Origin: RYN-433 sp036558265
GTDB taxonomy: Bacteria; Planctomycetota; Phycisphaerae; Tepidisphaerales; Tepidisphaeraceae
Reading direction: 5' to 3'
Length of the DNA stretch: 6,889 bases
Assembly: GCA_036558265.1 (NCBI GenBank)
Contig: DATBFY010000302.1
Location: 1-6,889 of the forward strand
The notes under the pieces are model-generated. The model saw only the letters and a list, made by a program, of their open reading frames with translations. It was not told the DNA's origin and searched no databases. This document shows, piece by piece, positions 1 through 5,442 of the stretch. Numbering within the stretch: position 1 is the stretch's first letter; each line of letters starts with the position of its first letter. A program made the translations under genes and the position numbers.

Positions 1-2
1 CC

Positions 3-428
3 TTCGGCACCCGACACACCGTCTGGGAAGCGTCCGCCCGCCGTCCCACCTTCGGCGGCAATCTCAAAGGTCAATGGCTCTGGGCCCGCCGCCCTTCCGA
101 CCAGCTCACCACCCCCGCCTCGCAAAGCGCCAGCCTCCTCAATTTCCATTGGACCCACCACACTCGCCCCAGCGGCACACCCCTGGGTAACCAATCCGAA
201 ACGTCACTGACCCTCCCCCATTGGTTCGCCGCCGCGCTCTTGTTCCTCCCCACCTTCGCGCGCCTCGCCGGTCTCTGGCGCGACCGCCGCCGCTACGCCC
301 CCGGCCACTGCCGCCAATGCGGCTACGACCTGCGCGCCAGCCCCGACCGCTGCCCCGAATGCGGCTGGCAAGCCCCGAAGGTGATCACCAAACCCCGATG
401 GCGAGGACTGCCCCGCCTCAGACGCTGA
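3..428 (+). CDS. Partial membrane-anchored zinc-ribbon protein (3' end only)
   Basis: The frame is open from the window edge to the TGA at 426-428, giving 141 residues without an N-terminus, so the start lies outside the window. An ATG at 240 lies inside the helix and is not the real start. Residues 1-70 are polar and probably extracytoplasmic (several W, T and S). Residues 72-91 (LPHWFAAALLFLPTFARLAG) form one membrane segment, followed by the basic stop-transfer stretch WRDRRR. A zinc ribbon then follows, with C103-x2-C106 and C117-P-E-C120 around GYDLRASPDR. This order (periplasmic part, helix preceded by P-H-W, basic patch, CGYDLRA-PDRCPECG) is a recurrent planctomycete architecture of unknown function. 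The knuckle presumably binds Zn on the cytoplasmic side. The family type is clear, the function is not, and no enzymatic motif is visible in the part seen. Confidence 0.82.
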   Translation, partial: FGTRHTVWEASARRPTFGGNLKGQWLWARRPSDQLTTPASQSASLLNFHWTHHTRPSGTPLGNQSETSLTLPHWFAAALLFLPTFARLAGLWRDRRRYAPGHCRQCGYDLRASPDRCPECGWQAPKVITKPRWRGLPRLRR

Positions 429-446
429 CACCGCCCGATTAACACA

Positions 447-531
447 GCAGGTGACAGGTCACACGTTGAGGCAGGCGTCCGCACGCACAACCCTGCGACT
501 CGACTGCCCCAACCTCTAACCTGTCACCTGC
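447..531. repeat. Long stem-loop between convergent genes
   Basis: A perfect 13-bp inverted repeat (GCAGGTGACAGGT at 447-459, its complement at 519-531) encloses a symmetric 5/5 internal loop. A second stem follows (465-474 with 504-513, 9 of 10 paired, one A-C mismatch) with a loop of about 29 nt. It sits between the stop at 428 and the convergent stop at 572. That position suits a bidirectional terminator, but neither side has a U-tract, so an intergenic REP-like or MITE-like repeat, or an RNA-stabilising 3' hairpin, is equally possible. Confidence 0.7.
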
Positions 532-571
532 GCGTCCATCGGTCAACTGATTCACCCCTTCGTCATGCAAC

Positions 572-943
572 TCACTCGCCCGAAATATGGGCGCTCAGTT
601 CGCTCAGATACTCGTACAGCGCCGTCGCCGTGTTCTCGTCGGCGTTCTCGCCCTGGTGCAGCAGGGTGAAGTTCTCGCTCAACCCGGCCTTGGCGAGCTG
701 CCACAGCGCCTTGCGGTAGCCGCCCTTGTTCAGGTATTCGTGATAGCGCCCGCGGAAGTACTCGTATCCGTCCGGGTGCTCATCGAACCAGTTCCACAAA
801 TCCACCGGCGGGCCCAGGTGCGGCAGCAGGTGATCGACCAAGCACCACTCCGTCAGGTCCTTGGTCAGCCCGATCGGCTCGACCCACATCCGTTCGCCGT
901 CGTCTTCTTCGCGCCCGTCCATCAGGTGCTTGATCTTGATCAT
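572..943 (-). CDS. DUF488 (YeaO-like) family protein, divergent
   Basis: This 123-aa protein has the usual length and layout of the DUF488/YeaO family. It starts with a beta-strand (IKIKH at 2-6). A middle block, D48-LWNWFDEHPDGYEYFRGRY, corresponds to the family's 'LRKWFGHDPERWEEFRERY' region. A C-terminal block, NFTLLHQGENADENTATALYEYL (91-113), corresponds to 'VTLLYAARDEEHNNAVVLREYL'. The family's hallmark near residue 20, R-V-x-VDRLWPRG, is replaced here by RMWVEPIGLTKDL, so this belongs to a divergent subclade. No function is established for the family; it is soluble and cytosolic by appearance. The ATG at 943 is preceded by GAGGAG (952-957, complement) with 8-nt spacing, a good Shine-Dalgarno that fixes the start. 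The gene is divergent from the secreted protein at 1222 and convergent with the zinc-ribbon gene. It appears monocistronic. Confidence 0.8.
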   Translation of the reverse strand: MIKIKHLMDGREEDDGERMWVEPIGLTKDLTEWCLVDHLLPHLGPPVDLWNWFDEHPDGYEYFRGRYHEYLNKGGYRKALWQLAKAGLSENFTLLHQGENADENTATALYEYLSELSAHISGE

Positions 944-1153
944 GGCTTCAGCTCCTCGCTCTCGCTCACGTCCAGGTAACTATAGGACGGCGATCGTCCG
1001 ATTTCCGTTTCCACCGCTTCCTTAGCTACCACTAATTAGACGATAAAAACTTCGTGAAGTTTGACTACGAGCAAGATATCTGCGTTCCAATCCGTCGAGT
1101 TTCTTATAGGCCCTGAACAGGGCAGTCGGAGCGCGGGCGGGTCGGCGGCGCGC

Positions 1154-1171
1154 GACGCCCGCGCGGGCGTC
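1154..1171. repeat. Perfect 18-bp palindrome
   Basis: GACGCCCGCGCGGGCGTC is identical to its reverse complement over all 18 bases. It lies about 50 nt upstream of the start at 1222. As RNA it would need a loop at the centre (about 7 bp of almost pure G-C pairing); as DNA it could be a dimeric-protein site. CpG-rich context makes chance palindromes more likely than in random sequence, so the role is uncertain. Confidence 0.5.
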
Positions 1172-1179
1172 AAATCCCT

Positions 1180-1200
1180 GCGGGACTTTCCCGCCGTTTT
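1180..1200 (+). terminator. Weak terminator/attenuator-like hairpin ahead of the secreted protein
   Basis: GCGGGA (1180-1185), a CTT loop, TCCCGC (1189-1194) and, two bases on, TTTT (1197-1200) make a short intrinsic-terminator shape only 21 nt before the ATG at 1222. The left arm can alternatively pair as TCCC-TGC-GGGA (1175-1185), which excludes the first hairpin. With the upstream palindrome this resembles an attenuator, but the U-run is only four bases and no leader peptide was found. It could be incidental. Confidence 0.3.
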
Positions 1201-1221
1201 GCACTATCTATTACGGCCACG

Positions 1222-1887
1222 ATGCCCCGCCCCGATGTGCCAACCTCCTGCCTGCGTTTCCTTGCCTCGGTAGGTTGGACCCTCGCGGCAACCGCCGCGG
1301 TCCTCGCCCAGGGCCCGCCGGCCAACCGCAAGCCCGCGACGACCGCCCCCGCCGCGGGGGTCGCCGCCCCCCTTCCCTCCCCCAAGGCCGTCGCCATCGC
1401 CTTCGCCGCGTCGCTGGACAAGGGGGATCTCGCCGTCGCCAGGGCCCTGATCCCCCAGGACTCGGCGCATGCCCAGTGGCTGGAGGCCGCGGTGGCGCTT
1501 TCGGCCGCGCTGCGCAACCTCGACGCCGCCGCCGTCGCACGTTTCGCCGAGGGGGGCAAGGCCGTCTCGCAGGGTCGTCTGCACATCGCCGAGGCGGCCA
1601 AGGCCCTGGAGGGCGCCCAGGAGAAGATCGAGGGGGATCTCGCGACCCTCGCCCTCCCCAACCACCCCGACCCCGTCAAACTGAAAAAGGTCGATGGCAA
1701 GTGGCAGTTACAGGTTGGCCCCGCCGACGCCGCCGAGGCGCAGCGGCAGGTCACCCTCTACCGCCGCCTGACCGATGCAGCCAATCGCACGGCAAAGGAG
1801 GTGGCCGCGGGTATGTACGCGGATGCCGACACGGCCGCCCACGTTTTCGCCGTGCGGGTGCTGGACGCGCGCCTGCTGGCGCATTGA
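1222..1887 (+). CDS. Secreted hypothetical protein, helical, planctomycete type
   Basis: The product has 221 aa. Residues 11-29 (LRFLASVGWTLAATAAVLA) form a signal peptide with likely cleavage near A29/Q30, followed by a Pro/Ala/Thr-rich linker (31-52). The mature part is Ala-rich and helical. SPKAVAIAFAASLDKGDLAVARALI (53-77) resembles the opening helices of NTF2-like/DUF4878-type 'accumulated damage' domains, where one helix pair carries a 'dose-of-use' pattern F-x-A-x-D-x-G-D. KLKKVDGKWQLQV (154-166) is the matching beta-hairpin 'L-K-V-D-G-K-W' typical of such folds. A final helical segment runs from 180 to 220. No catalytic motif is seen. The ATG has no visible Shine-Dalgarno. It was chosen because it is the only ATG giving a complete signal peptide and no upstream alternative is better. 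The gene appears monocistronic and is divergent from the DUF488-like gene. The coding call is firm from strong GC3 bias; the fold suggestion is inference. Confidence 0.8.
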   Translation: MPRPDVPTSCLRFLASVGWTLAATAAVLAQGPPANRKPATTAPAAGVAAPLPSPKAVAIAFAASLDKGDLAVARALIPQDSAHAQWLEAAVALSAALRNLDAAAVARFAEGGKAVSQGRLHIAEAAKALEGAQEKIEGDLATLALPNHPDPVKLKKVDGKWQLQVGPADAAEAQRQVTLYRRLTDAANRTAKEVAAGMYADADTAAHVFAVRVLDARLLAH

Positions 1888-2168
1888 GCCGCGTCGATCC
1901 GTGGTCCGCGTAAGTGGGGCAATTTGACCGCACACATTTGTCTCATTTTTCCCTTCCCTTCCCACTATGGCTGTGATAGGTTTTCCACTCAAGGTGGCGG
2001 GTCGTCGATCGGCCTCTAGGAATGCATCGCGTGTTTCGCTCCTTCCTTCGCTCGTGTCGCACCTCTCCCGCGTCGGTTGGTTCGTCAACCTCTTTCAATC
2101 CGGCCCCGAAAGAACCGTCTTACAGGCAGCGGGTCGGTGTCTACCCATTCATATAGGAGACTCAAGTA
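1888..2168 (+). promoter_or_regulatory. Leader/promoter region of the RRM gene
   Basis: This 281-nt gap precedes the RNA-binding protein. It holds a pure pyrimidine run (1946-1963), a TTGACC -35-like box (1924-1929) without a good -10 at standard spacing, a GGTTG-N6-CAACC hairpin (2075-2090) followed by TCTTT, and the Shine-Dalgarno AGGAG (2155-2159). Genes for small RRM/glycine-rich proteins in cyanobacteria are known to be cold-induced and to have regulated leaders. The length here would allow a long structured leader, but nothing in the sequence proves one. No ORF in it looks coding. Confidence 0.35.
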
Positions 2169-2555
2169 ATGGGTAAGAAGCTTTACGTGGGGAATCTGAG
2201 CTACGGCGTGACCAGCTCGGACCTCGAACAGTTGTTCGGCCAGCACGGCCAGGTCACCAGCGCGCAAGTGATCAACGACCGCGACACCGGTCGCAGCAAG
2301 GGTTTCGGCTTCGTCGAGATGTCCAGTGACGACGAAGCCCAGGCGGCGATCACCGCCCTCAACGGCCAGCAGCACGACGGCCGCACCCTCACCGTCAACG
2401 AGGCCCGCCCCAAGGAAGACCGCGGTGGCGGTGGCGGCTACGGCGGGGGTGGCGGAGGTGGCCGAGGGGGCTACGGAGGTGGTGGAGGGGGTGGCCGAGG
2501 TGGTTACGGCGGCGGTGGCGGCGGTGGCCGCGGCGGCCGACGCGACAAGTATTGA
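2169..2555 (+). CDS. RRM-domain RNA-binding protein with RGG/Gly-Tyr tail
   Basis: This 128-aa protein has one complete RNA recognition motif (residues 4-80) and a low-complexity tail (85-128). RNP2 is LYVGNL (5-10) and RNP1 is KGFGFVEM (44-51), with the aromatic residues Y6, F46 and F48 that stack on RNA bases all present. The tail holds three exact copies of the 11-residue unit GGYGGGGGGGR (89-99, 100-110, 111-121), ending GGRRDKY. This matches bacterial glycine-rich RRM proteins (cyanobacterial Rbp-like, common in planctomycetes), which bind single-stranded RNA and are often stress- or cold-induced. The ATG at 2169 follows AGGAG (2155-2159) at 9-nt spacing. The gene ends in a strong intrinsic terminator and appears monocistronic. 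RNA binding is confident; targets are unknown. Confidence 0.95.
   Translation: MGKKLYVGNLSYGVTSSDLEQLFGQHGQVTSAQVINDRDTGRSKGFGFVEMSSDDEAQAAITALNGQQHDGRTLTVNEARPKEDRGGGGGYGGGGGGGRGGYGGGGGGGRGGYGGGGGGGRGGRRDKY
2433..2531 (+). repeat. Three tandem 33-bp units encoding GGYGGGGGGGR
   Basis: The units lie at 2433-2465, 2466-2498 and 2499-2531 inside the RRM gene. They encode identical peptides but differ from one another at 5 (units 1 and 2), 5 (1 and 3) and 7 (2 and 3) positions, all synonymous third bases. The duplication is therefore not very recent and the amino-acid sequence has been kept. Confidence 0.9.
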
Positions 2556-2587
2556 TTCGCCTGCACAACCTGAACGTTGCATCCTCA

Positions 2588-2620
2588 AGCCCCCGCCCGC
2601 CCGGCGGGGGCTGATCTTTT
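2588..2620 (+). terminator. Intrinsic terminator of the RRM gene
   Basis: AGCCCCCGCC (2588-2597) pairs perfectly with GGCGGGGGCT (2603-2612) around a 5-nt loop. GATC and TTTT (2617-2620) follow. This 10-bp, G-C-rich stem with a short U-run lies 33 nt after the stop codon and is the clearest terminator in the window. Confidence 0.88.
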
Positions 2621-2674
2621 GGATTCACAGGGCGGCCGTCTACAGTATTTCACCTCAGGATTGAAACTGACGCC

Positions 2675-2690
2675 TGTCGCACGGGCGACA
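2675..2690. promoter_or_regulatory. Operator-like inverted repeat upstream of the three-gene cluster
   Basis: TGTCGC (2675-2680) and GCGACA (2685-2690) form a perfect 6-bp dyad with a 4-nt spacer. It is followed by the -10-like TACACT (2696-2701), about 75 nt before the ATG at 2775. No good -35 is seen 17 nt upstream of that -10, which would suit an activator- or repressor-controlled promoter. The dyad could also be a small hairpin. This is a suggestion from position and symmetry only. Confidence 0.35.
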
Positions 2691-2774
2691 CGCGGTACAC
2701 TCTTCTCGCGTTTAATTAGTCCTGCGGCCCCGGCCCAAAAAAGAACTTGTGCTTCATTCCGCCCGACGAACTAC

Positions 2775-3224
2775 ATGATCCTCTATCGCCCCGTTGGTCT
2801 GAAGGAACTCGAGCTGATCGCCGCGTCCGGATGGCGCGAATTTCCGCCCCGCCTCGTCTGGCAGCCGATCTTCTATCCGGTTCTCAGCCACGACTACGCC
2901 CACCGCATTTGCGCGGATTGGAACGCGAAAGAGCCGGCGTCGGGCCGCGCGGGATTCGTGACCCGCTTCGAGGTCGATGACTCCTTCGTCTCGCGTTACC
3001 CGGTTCAGGAGGCGGGCGGTCGCGCGTGTCGGGAGTTGTGGGTGCCGGCGGACGAGCTTGCCGAGTTCAACCGGCATATCCGCGGTACCATCGAAGTCGT
3101 TGAGTCGATCTATGGCAACGGCTTTGACGGTAAAGTTGACCCGCTGACAAAATTGCCCGTGATCGTCGCGACCAGCAGGCGCGCCAAAGGATCACCCGCT
3201 GCAACGGACCGAGACTGCAGCTAG
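2775..3224 (+). CDS. Conserved protein of the 'ADP-ribosylation/crystallin J1'-labelled family
   Basis: This 149-aa soluble protein has the conserved pattern RPVG-x2-ELELIAASGWREFPPRL (5-27), QPIFYPVLSHDYAHRICADWN (30-50), GFVTRFEVDD (60-69), RYPVQEAGGR (74-83), ELWVPADELAEFNRHI-GTIEVVE (87-110) and a degenerate C-terminus. From memory, homologues with this N-terminal pattern are widespread orphans often auto-labelled 'ADP-ribosylation/crystallin J1', a label without experimental support that I know of. The L-RPVG/ELxLI/SG opening and the short beta-rich body recall ART-fold proteins, but I see no R-S-E or H-Y-E triad I would call. The ATG at 2775 was chosen because the family begins at this RPVG block. 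The longer reading from 2577 would run through the terminator. No Shine-Dalgarno is visible. It is the first gene of a three-gene run, with a 50-nt gap to the SUKH gene. The coding call is strong; the function is unknown. Confidence 0.85.
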   Translation: MILYRPVGLKELELIAASGWREFPPRLVWQPIFYPVLSHDYAHRICADWNAKEPASGRAGFVTRFEVDDSFVSRYPVQEAGGRACRELWVPADELAEFNRHIRGTIEVVESIYGNGFDGKVDPLTKLPVIVATSRRAKGSPAATDRDCS

Positions 3225-3274
3225 ACTCCGGCCACCGCGCGCTCTTTGATCCCACACAGGTATCCGGCATTTGC

Positions 3275-3925
3275 ATGGCGCTGCAACTGGTCGAACGTCT
3301 TCTCGATGATCCCGACCCGGCATTCGCGTGCTATGCGAATGCCGATCGCGAGAAAGAGGAACGCTATCTCGCACCACTGGCGCATCTCGCCAATCCGCCA
3401 GCGCCCGCATCGTTGGTCAAGAGAATCCCCTCAGTCCCGGGCGCACAGCAGTTGAGGGACGTTCTGGCACAGTACAACGGCTTGCTCCTTTACACGGATC
3501 GGGAAACTCAGTCCGAGGGCGTTGAAATCTTTCCACTCAACGAGTGGGAAGAACGGACCGCGCAAATGGTCGAGTCGTGGGCCGAAGAGCCTGAACACTA
3601 TCCGGACGACGACATGCCGTACGGTCATGAGAATTTCATCGCCATCGCGCATTCCCGCGGTGCCAGCAGTTACATTCACTGGGTCACCCGCGGGCCGCGA
3701 GCAGGCTCGGTCTACTGGTGGCCCTGGACGATGCGGCCGGAAAAGGACACGCCCCCGATGGCGGTCAGTTTCACGGCCTTCATCGAGTTACTTTATCAGC
3801 GGCCAGCGCACTTCTTTAATGAGTTGCTATCGTGCTACACGCGTTTTTCCGACGGCAGGACGCCGACGGAATGGCTGCCGAGCCGCTATCTTCCTGATCT
3901 GCGGAATCCGACCGTCGGCCGGTGA
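3275..3925 (+). CDS. SUKH superfamily (SMI1/KNR4-like) protein
   Basis: In this 216-aa protein the core at residues 58-182 has the SUKH layout. It runs from a helix and acidic/hydrophobic strand (QQLRDVLAQYNGLLLYTD, 58-75), through EGVEIFPLNEWEERTAQMVESW (81-102) and ENFIAIAHSRGASSYIHWVT (119-138), to the G-S-VYWWPW strand (144-151) and the closing helix SFTAFIELLYQRPAHFFNEL (165-184). The 'I-x-F-x-L-x-E-W' and 'F-I-x-I-A' steps are typical of SMI1/KNR4 proteins. In bacteria, members are often immunity proteins against contact-dependent or polymorphic toxins, while others are housekeeping proteins of unknown role. The N-terminal 55 residues are an extra extension. There is no signal peptide or membrane segment, so it is cytosolic. 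The ATG has no strong Shine-Dalgarno (only AGG about 15 nt upstream). Third positions look visibly less G/C-biased than in metF or the secreted proteins, which would fit accessory origin. No toxin gene is recognisable next to it. Confidence 0.72.
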   Translation: MALQLVERLLDDPDPAFACYANADREKEERYLAPLAHLANPPAPASLVKRIPSVPGAQQLRDVLAQYNGLLLYTDRETQSEGVEIFPLNEWEERTAQMVESWAEEPEHYPDDDMPYGHENFIAIAHSRGASSYIHWVTRGPRAGSVYWWPWTMRPEKDTPPMAVSFTAFIELLYQRPAHFFNELLSCYTRFSDGRTPTEWLPSRYLPDLRNPTVGR

Positions 3926-3965
3926 ACTGTGTTAGCTGATCCGGCATTTGGGCGAGGGAGAAGCG

Positions 3966-4205
3966 GTGTCCTCTGAGATACTTGCGGCGTTTCGGTTCTT
4001 CCACACCCGCACGATTTACGTGTCGTTGCCTTTGACCGCGCTTCTCGTGTTCGTAGCCCTCTTCGCGCTCGCCGGTGCGGCGTACGGCGCGGGGGTGATC
4101 CGCGGCGCGACCTATGCCGGCATCGTGATCGCCCTGGCCGTAATCTTCGTCCTCATCCTGCTCGGAACGGCGGGATCTTTTTTCTTCGTTCGCGCGTATC
4201 GGTAA
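3966..4205 (+). CDS. Small two-helix membrane protein
   Basis: From the GTG at 3966 the product has 79 residues with two hydrophobic segments, about 19-46 (IYVSLPLTALLVFVALFALAG...) and about 49-77 (ATYAGIVIALAVIFVLILLG...), and a short positively charged end (RAYR). The GTG is preferred over an in-frame TTG at 3948 because GAGGGAG (3954-3960) lies 5 nt before it. No family was recognised. The gene starts 40 nt after the SUKH gene on the same strand, so co-transcription is plausible, and ends 28 nt before the convergent secreted-protein gene. With such a small protein the alternatives are a membrane toxin or effector, a regulator, or an unrelated orphan. The hydrophobic composition and proper Shine-Dalgarno make it likely to be real. 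Confidence 0.65.
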   Translation: MSSEILAAFRFFHTRTIYVSLPLTALLVFVALFALAGAAYGAGVIRGATYAGIVIALAVIFVLILLGTAGSFFFVRAYR

Positions 4206-4233
4206 TCTGCTCGTTCTTCACGTGCCCGCCCGC

Positions 4234-5199
4234 TCACCGCCGCCCCCCCACGCGGCCGCGGCCGCGGCCACCGCCCTGCCAGTGCTCGACTCGATTCGTG
4301 TAGCGCTCGCGCGCGGCGGCGCGGTAGGCGCCGTTGACGTAATAGGCGTTGCCGCCCCAGCCCCACGTCCCGCCGTAGCCCCAGTCGGACGAGCCGTCGT
4401 CGTAGCCCCCGTCATTCCCCGACGACTGCGCAGTCATCGTGTAATCGAGGCCCTGGAGCGCCGCCGCCTGCTGCTCCGCCTGCGCCTGGCGCTCGGCCTC
4501 CACCCGGCGCTGCGCCTCGTTGAGCGCCTTGTCGCGCTTCTCCTGCATGGCCTGGGCGTAGGCGGCCTGCTTCGCCTTCTGCTGGGCCTGGTATTCCTGC
4601 TGGCGCCGGTTGGCCTCCTCGTCGGACCATTTCAGGTATTCCTCCCACTTGCCCTTGCGCTGGAGGAACTGGGCCATCGACTTGACGTACGCCCGGCTCT
4701 CGATCACCTCGTCCCACTTGCGCGTGCAGGTCTTGTTGTAGAGGCCCTGGTAGTTGAGCAGGAGTTGGTCCGAGCAGCCTTCGAGGTCATCGCCAAACCT
4801 GGCCTTGCCCCTGGGCGTCGCCATGAATGCCGCGGCGACCTTTTTCGCGTCCTCATACGTCAGAGGCACCTTGTCAGTGGGCGCCGCGGCGTCGGCGGCG
4901 TACTCCTCGCCCAGCTTGTTCTGCTCGAGGTAATCCGACAGCAGGTCCGCCCGCGCTTCGGCCTTTCCCGCGGTCATGTCCAGCAGCTTCCCCAGCGCCA
5001 GGAGCGCCTGGCAGCGAATCAGCGGCGGCTGGGCATTAAAGTCCACGTCTTTCCAGTTCAGTTTCTTCAGGGCCTGGATCTCCGGATCCTGGACGTTGAA
5101 GGGACTCTCGGTTTGAGGCGGATCGGCAATGGACGGGCGGGAAGCACAGAGCAACAGCACGAGCACGGCGGCGGCGGCGATCCATGTGGCTCGAAGCAT
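4234..5199 (-). CDS. Secreted coiled-coil protein with Gly/Trp/Tyr-rich tail
   Basis: The product has 321 aa. MLRATWIAAAAVLVLLLCASRPSIA (1-25) is a signal peptide with probable cleavage after S-I-A (25/26). LLLC at 15-18 is not a good lipobox because the residue before Cys is Leu. Residues 30-190 are a mixed, mostly helical, acidic domain with four scattered cysteines beyond the signal (63, 142, 158 and the C-T-R-K-W context). Residues 193-248 form a strongly charged Gln/Glu/Lys/Ala/Arg heptad-like helix, very likely coiled coil. A Gly/Asp/Ser/Trp/Tyr patch follows (264-292, with SDWGYGGTWGWGGNAYY) and a GRGRGR tail (309-321). The ATG at 5199 follows AGGAGGT (5203-5209, complement), closely spaced. 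An upstream in-frame start at 5295 would add a non-conserved extension before the signal peptide. A periplasmic or cell-surface structural role is plausible, but there is no recognised family or catalytic motif. It appears monocistronic, with metF transcribed toward it from the same strand but separated by a repeat-rich gap. Confidence 0.82.
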   Translation of the reverse strand: MLRATWIAAAAVLVLLLCASRPSIADPPQTESPFNVQDPEIQALKKLNWKDVDFNAQPPLIRCQALLALGKLLDMTAGKAEARADLLSDYLEQNKLGEEYAADAAAPTDKVPLTYEDAKKVAAAFMATPRGKARFGDDLEGCSDQLLLNYQGLYNKTCTRKWDEVIESRAYVKSMAQFLQRKGKWEEYLKWSDEEANRRQQEYQAQQKAKQAAYAQAMQEKRDKALNEAQRRVEAERQAQAEQQAAALQGLDYTMTAQSSGNDGGYDDGSSDWGYGGTWGWGGNAYYVNGAYRAAARERYTNRVEHWQGGGRGRGRVGGRR

Positions 5200-5297
5200 A
5201 TGACCTCCTGCGATTGGGCATAGGTATACGCTCAACCGCGTTAGCAAGGAAATGAAAACTGGCCGTGCGTTTGATAGCAGACACGCGTAACGCACGT

Positions 5298-5437
5298 GGG
5301 AGAGGGCGGGGGTGCTGGCAGCGTTCGACGTGGACTGGCGTCCGAACGTCCCCTCACCCCGACCCCCCTAACCCTCTCCCAGACGCGTTGAACCGTTCGG
5401 CAAATGATTACCCAAGGTCGTGTCCGGGAGAGGGGAC
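5298..5437. repeat. Intergenic GGGAGAGGG / CCCTCTCCC inverted-repeat element
   Basis: GGGAGAGGG occurs at 5298-5306 and 5426-5434, and its complement CCCTCTCCC at 5372-5380, so the middle copy can pair with either flank. GTCCCCTC (5348-5355) also pairs with GAGGGGAC (5430-5437), and CCGAACG (5342-5348) with CGTTCGG (5394-5400). The CCTCACCCC...CCCTCTCCC wording resembles dispersed intergenic repeats seen in many high-GC genomes. This points to a repeat element rather than a gene-specific signal. It lies in the gap between metF (stop at 5489) and the secreted-protein gene and may also act as a 3' processing structure. No coding sequence is evident. Confidence 0.6.
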
Positions 5438-5442
5438 CAGAC

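Larger units (their letters stand above)
944..1221. promoter_or_regulatory. AT-rich divergent intergenic region with several dyads
   Basis: This region separates two divergent genes and must hold both promoters. About 1020-1115 is clearly more AT-rich than its surroundings. It contains a dyad AAACTTC-GT-GAAGTTT (1047-1062), overlapped at its right edge by a -35-like TTGACT (1061-1066) that has no convincing -10 at 16-18 nt. A smaller inverted repeat GGACG-N5-CGTCC (985-999) lies in the probable leader of the minus-strand gene, next to TATAGT read on the minus strand (979-984). A GCCCTG-AA-CAGGGC dyad is at 1110-1123. No individual promoter can be called with confidence, and no RNA gene was recognised. 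Confidence 0.4.

Noticed and set aside
1084..1092. GTTCCAATC resembling a tRNA T-loop
   Set aside because: The flanking bases do not form a T-stem and no acceptor or anticodon arm is present.
1022..1273. Short ORFs in the divergent region (60 codons on the minus strand at 1022-1204; 70 codons on the plus strand at 1061-1273)
   Set aside because: They have no Shine-Dalgarno, their composition is unlike the neighbouring genes, and the plus-strand one overlaps the secreted-protein start in a different frame.
1170..1754. Long minus-strand frames (194, 153 and 109 codons) over the secreted hypothetical gene
   Set aside because: They overlap each other and the signal-peptide gene at 1222, have Arg/Gly/Ala-biased products and no ribosome binding site, so they are shadows.
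2577..2774. N-terminal extension of the J1-labelled protein to an ATG at 2577
   Set aside because: It would start before and run through the RRM terminator (2588-2620). Family homology begins at the ATG at 2775.
3262..3950. 12-bp direct repeat ATCCGGCATTTG (3262-3273 and 3939-3950), each just before a gene start
   Set aside because: About one 12-bp repeat is expected by chance in a window of this size. No other shared context was seen.
4252..4269. (GCGGCC)x3 hexamer run
   Set aside because: It lies within the secreted protein's Arg-Gly tail codons and is explained by coding of GRGRGR.
4222..5223. A 333-codon plus-strand open frame opposite the secreted coiled-coil gene
   Set aside because: It is the antisense shadow of a better gene with signal peptide and Shine-Dalgarno on the minus strand. 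Its product is low-complexity Arg/Leu/Ala-rich, as expected from a GC-rich reverse frame.
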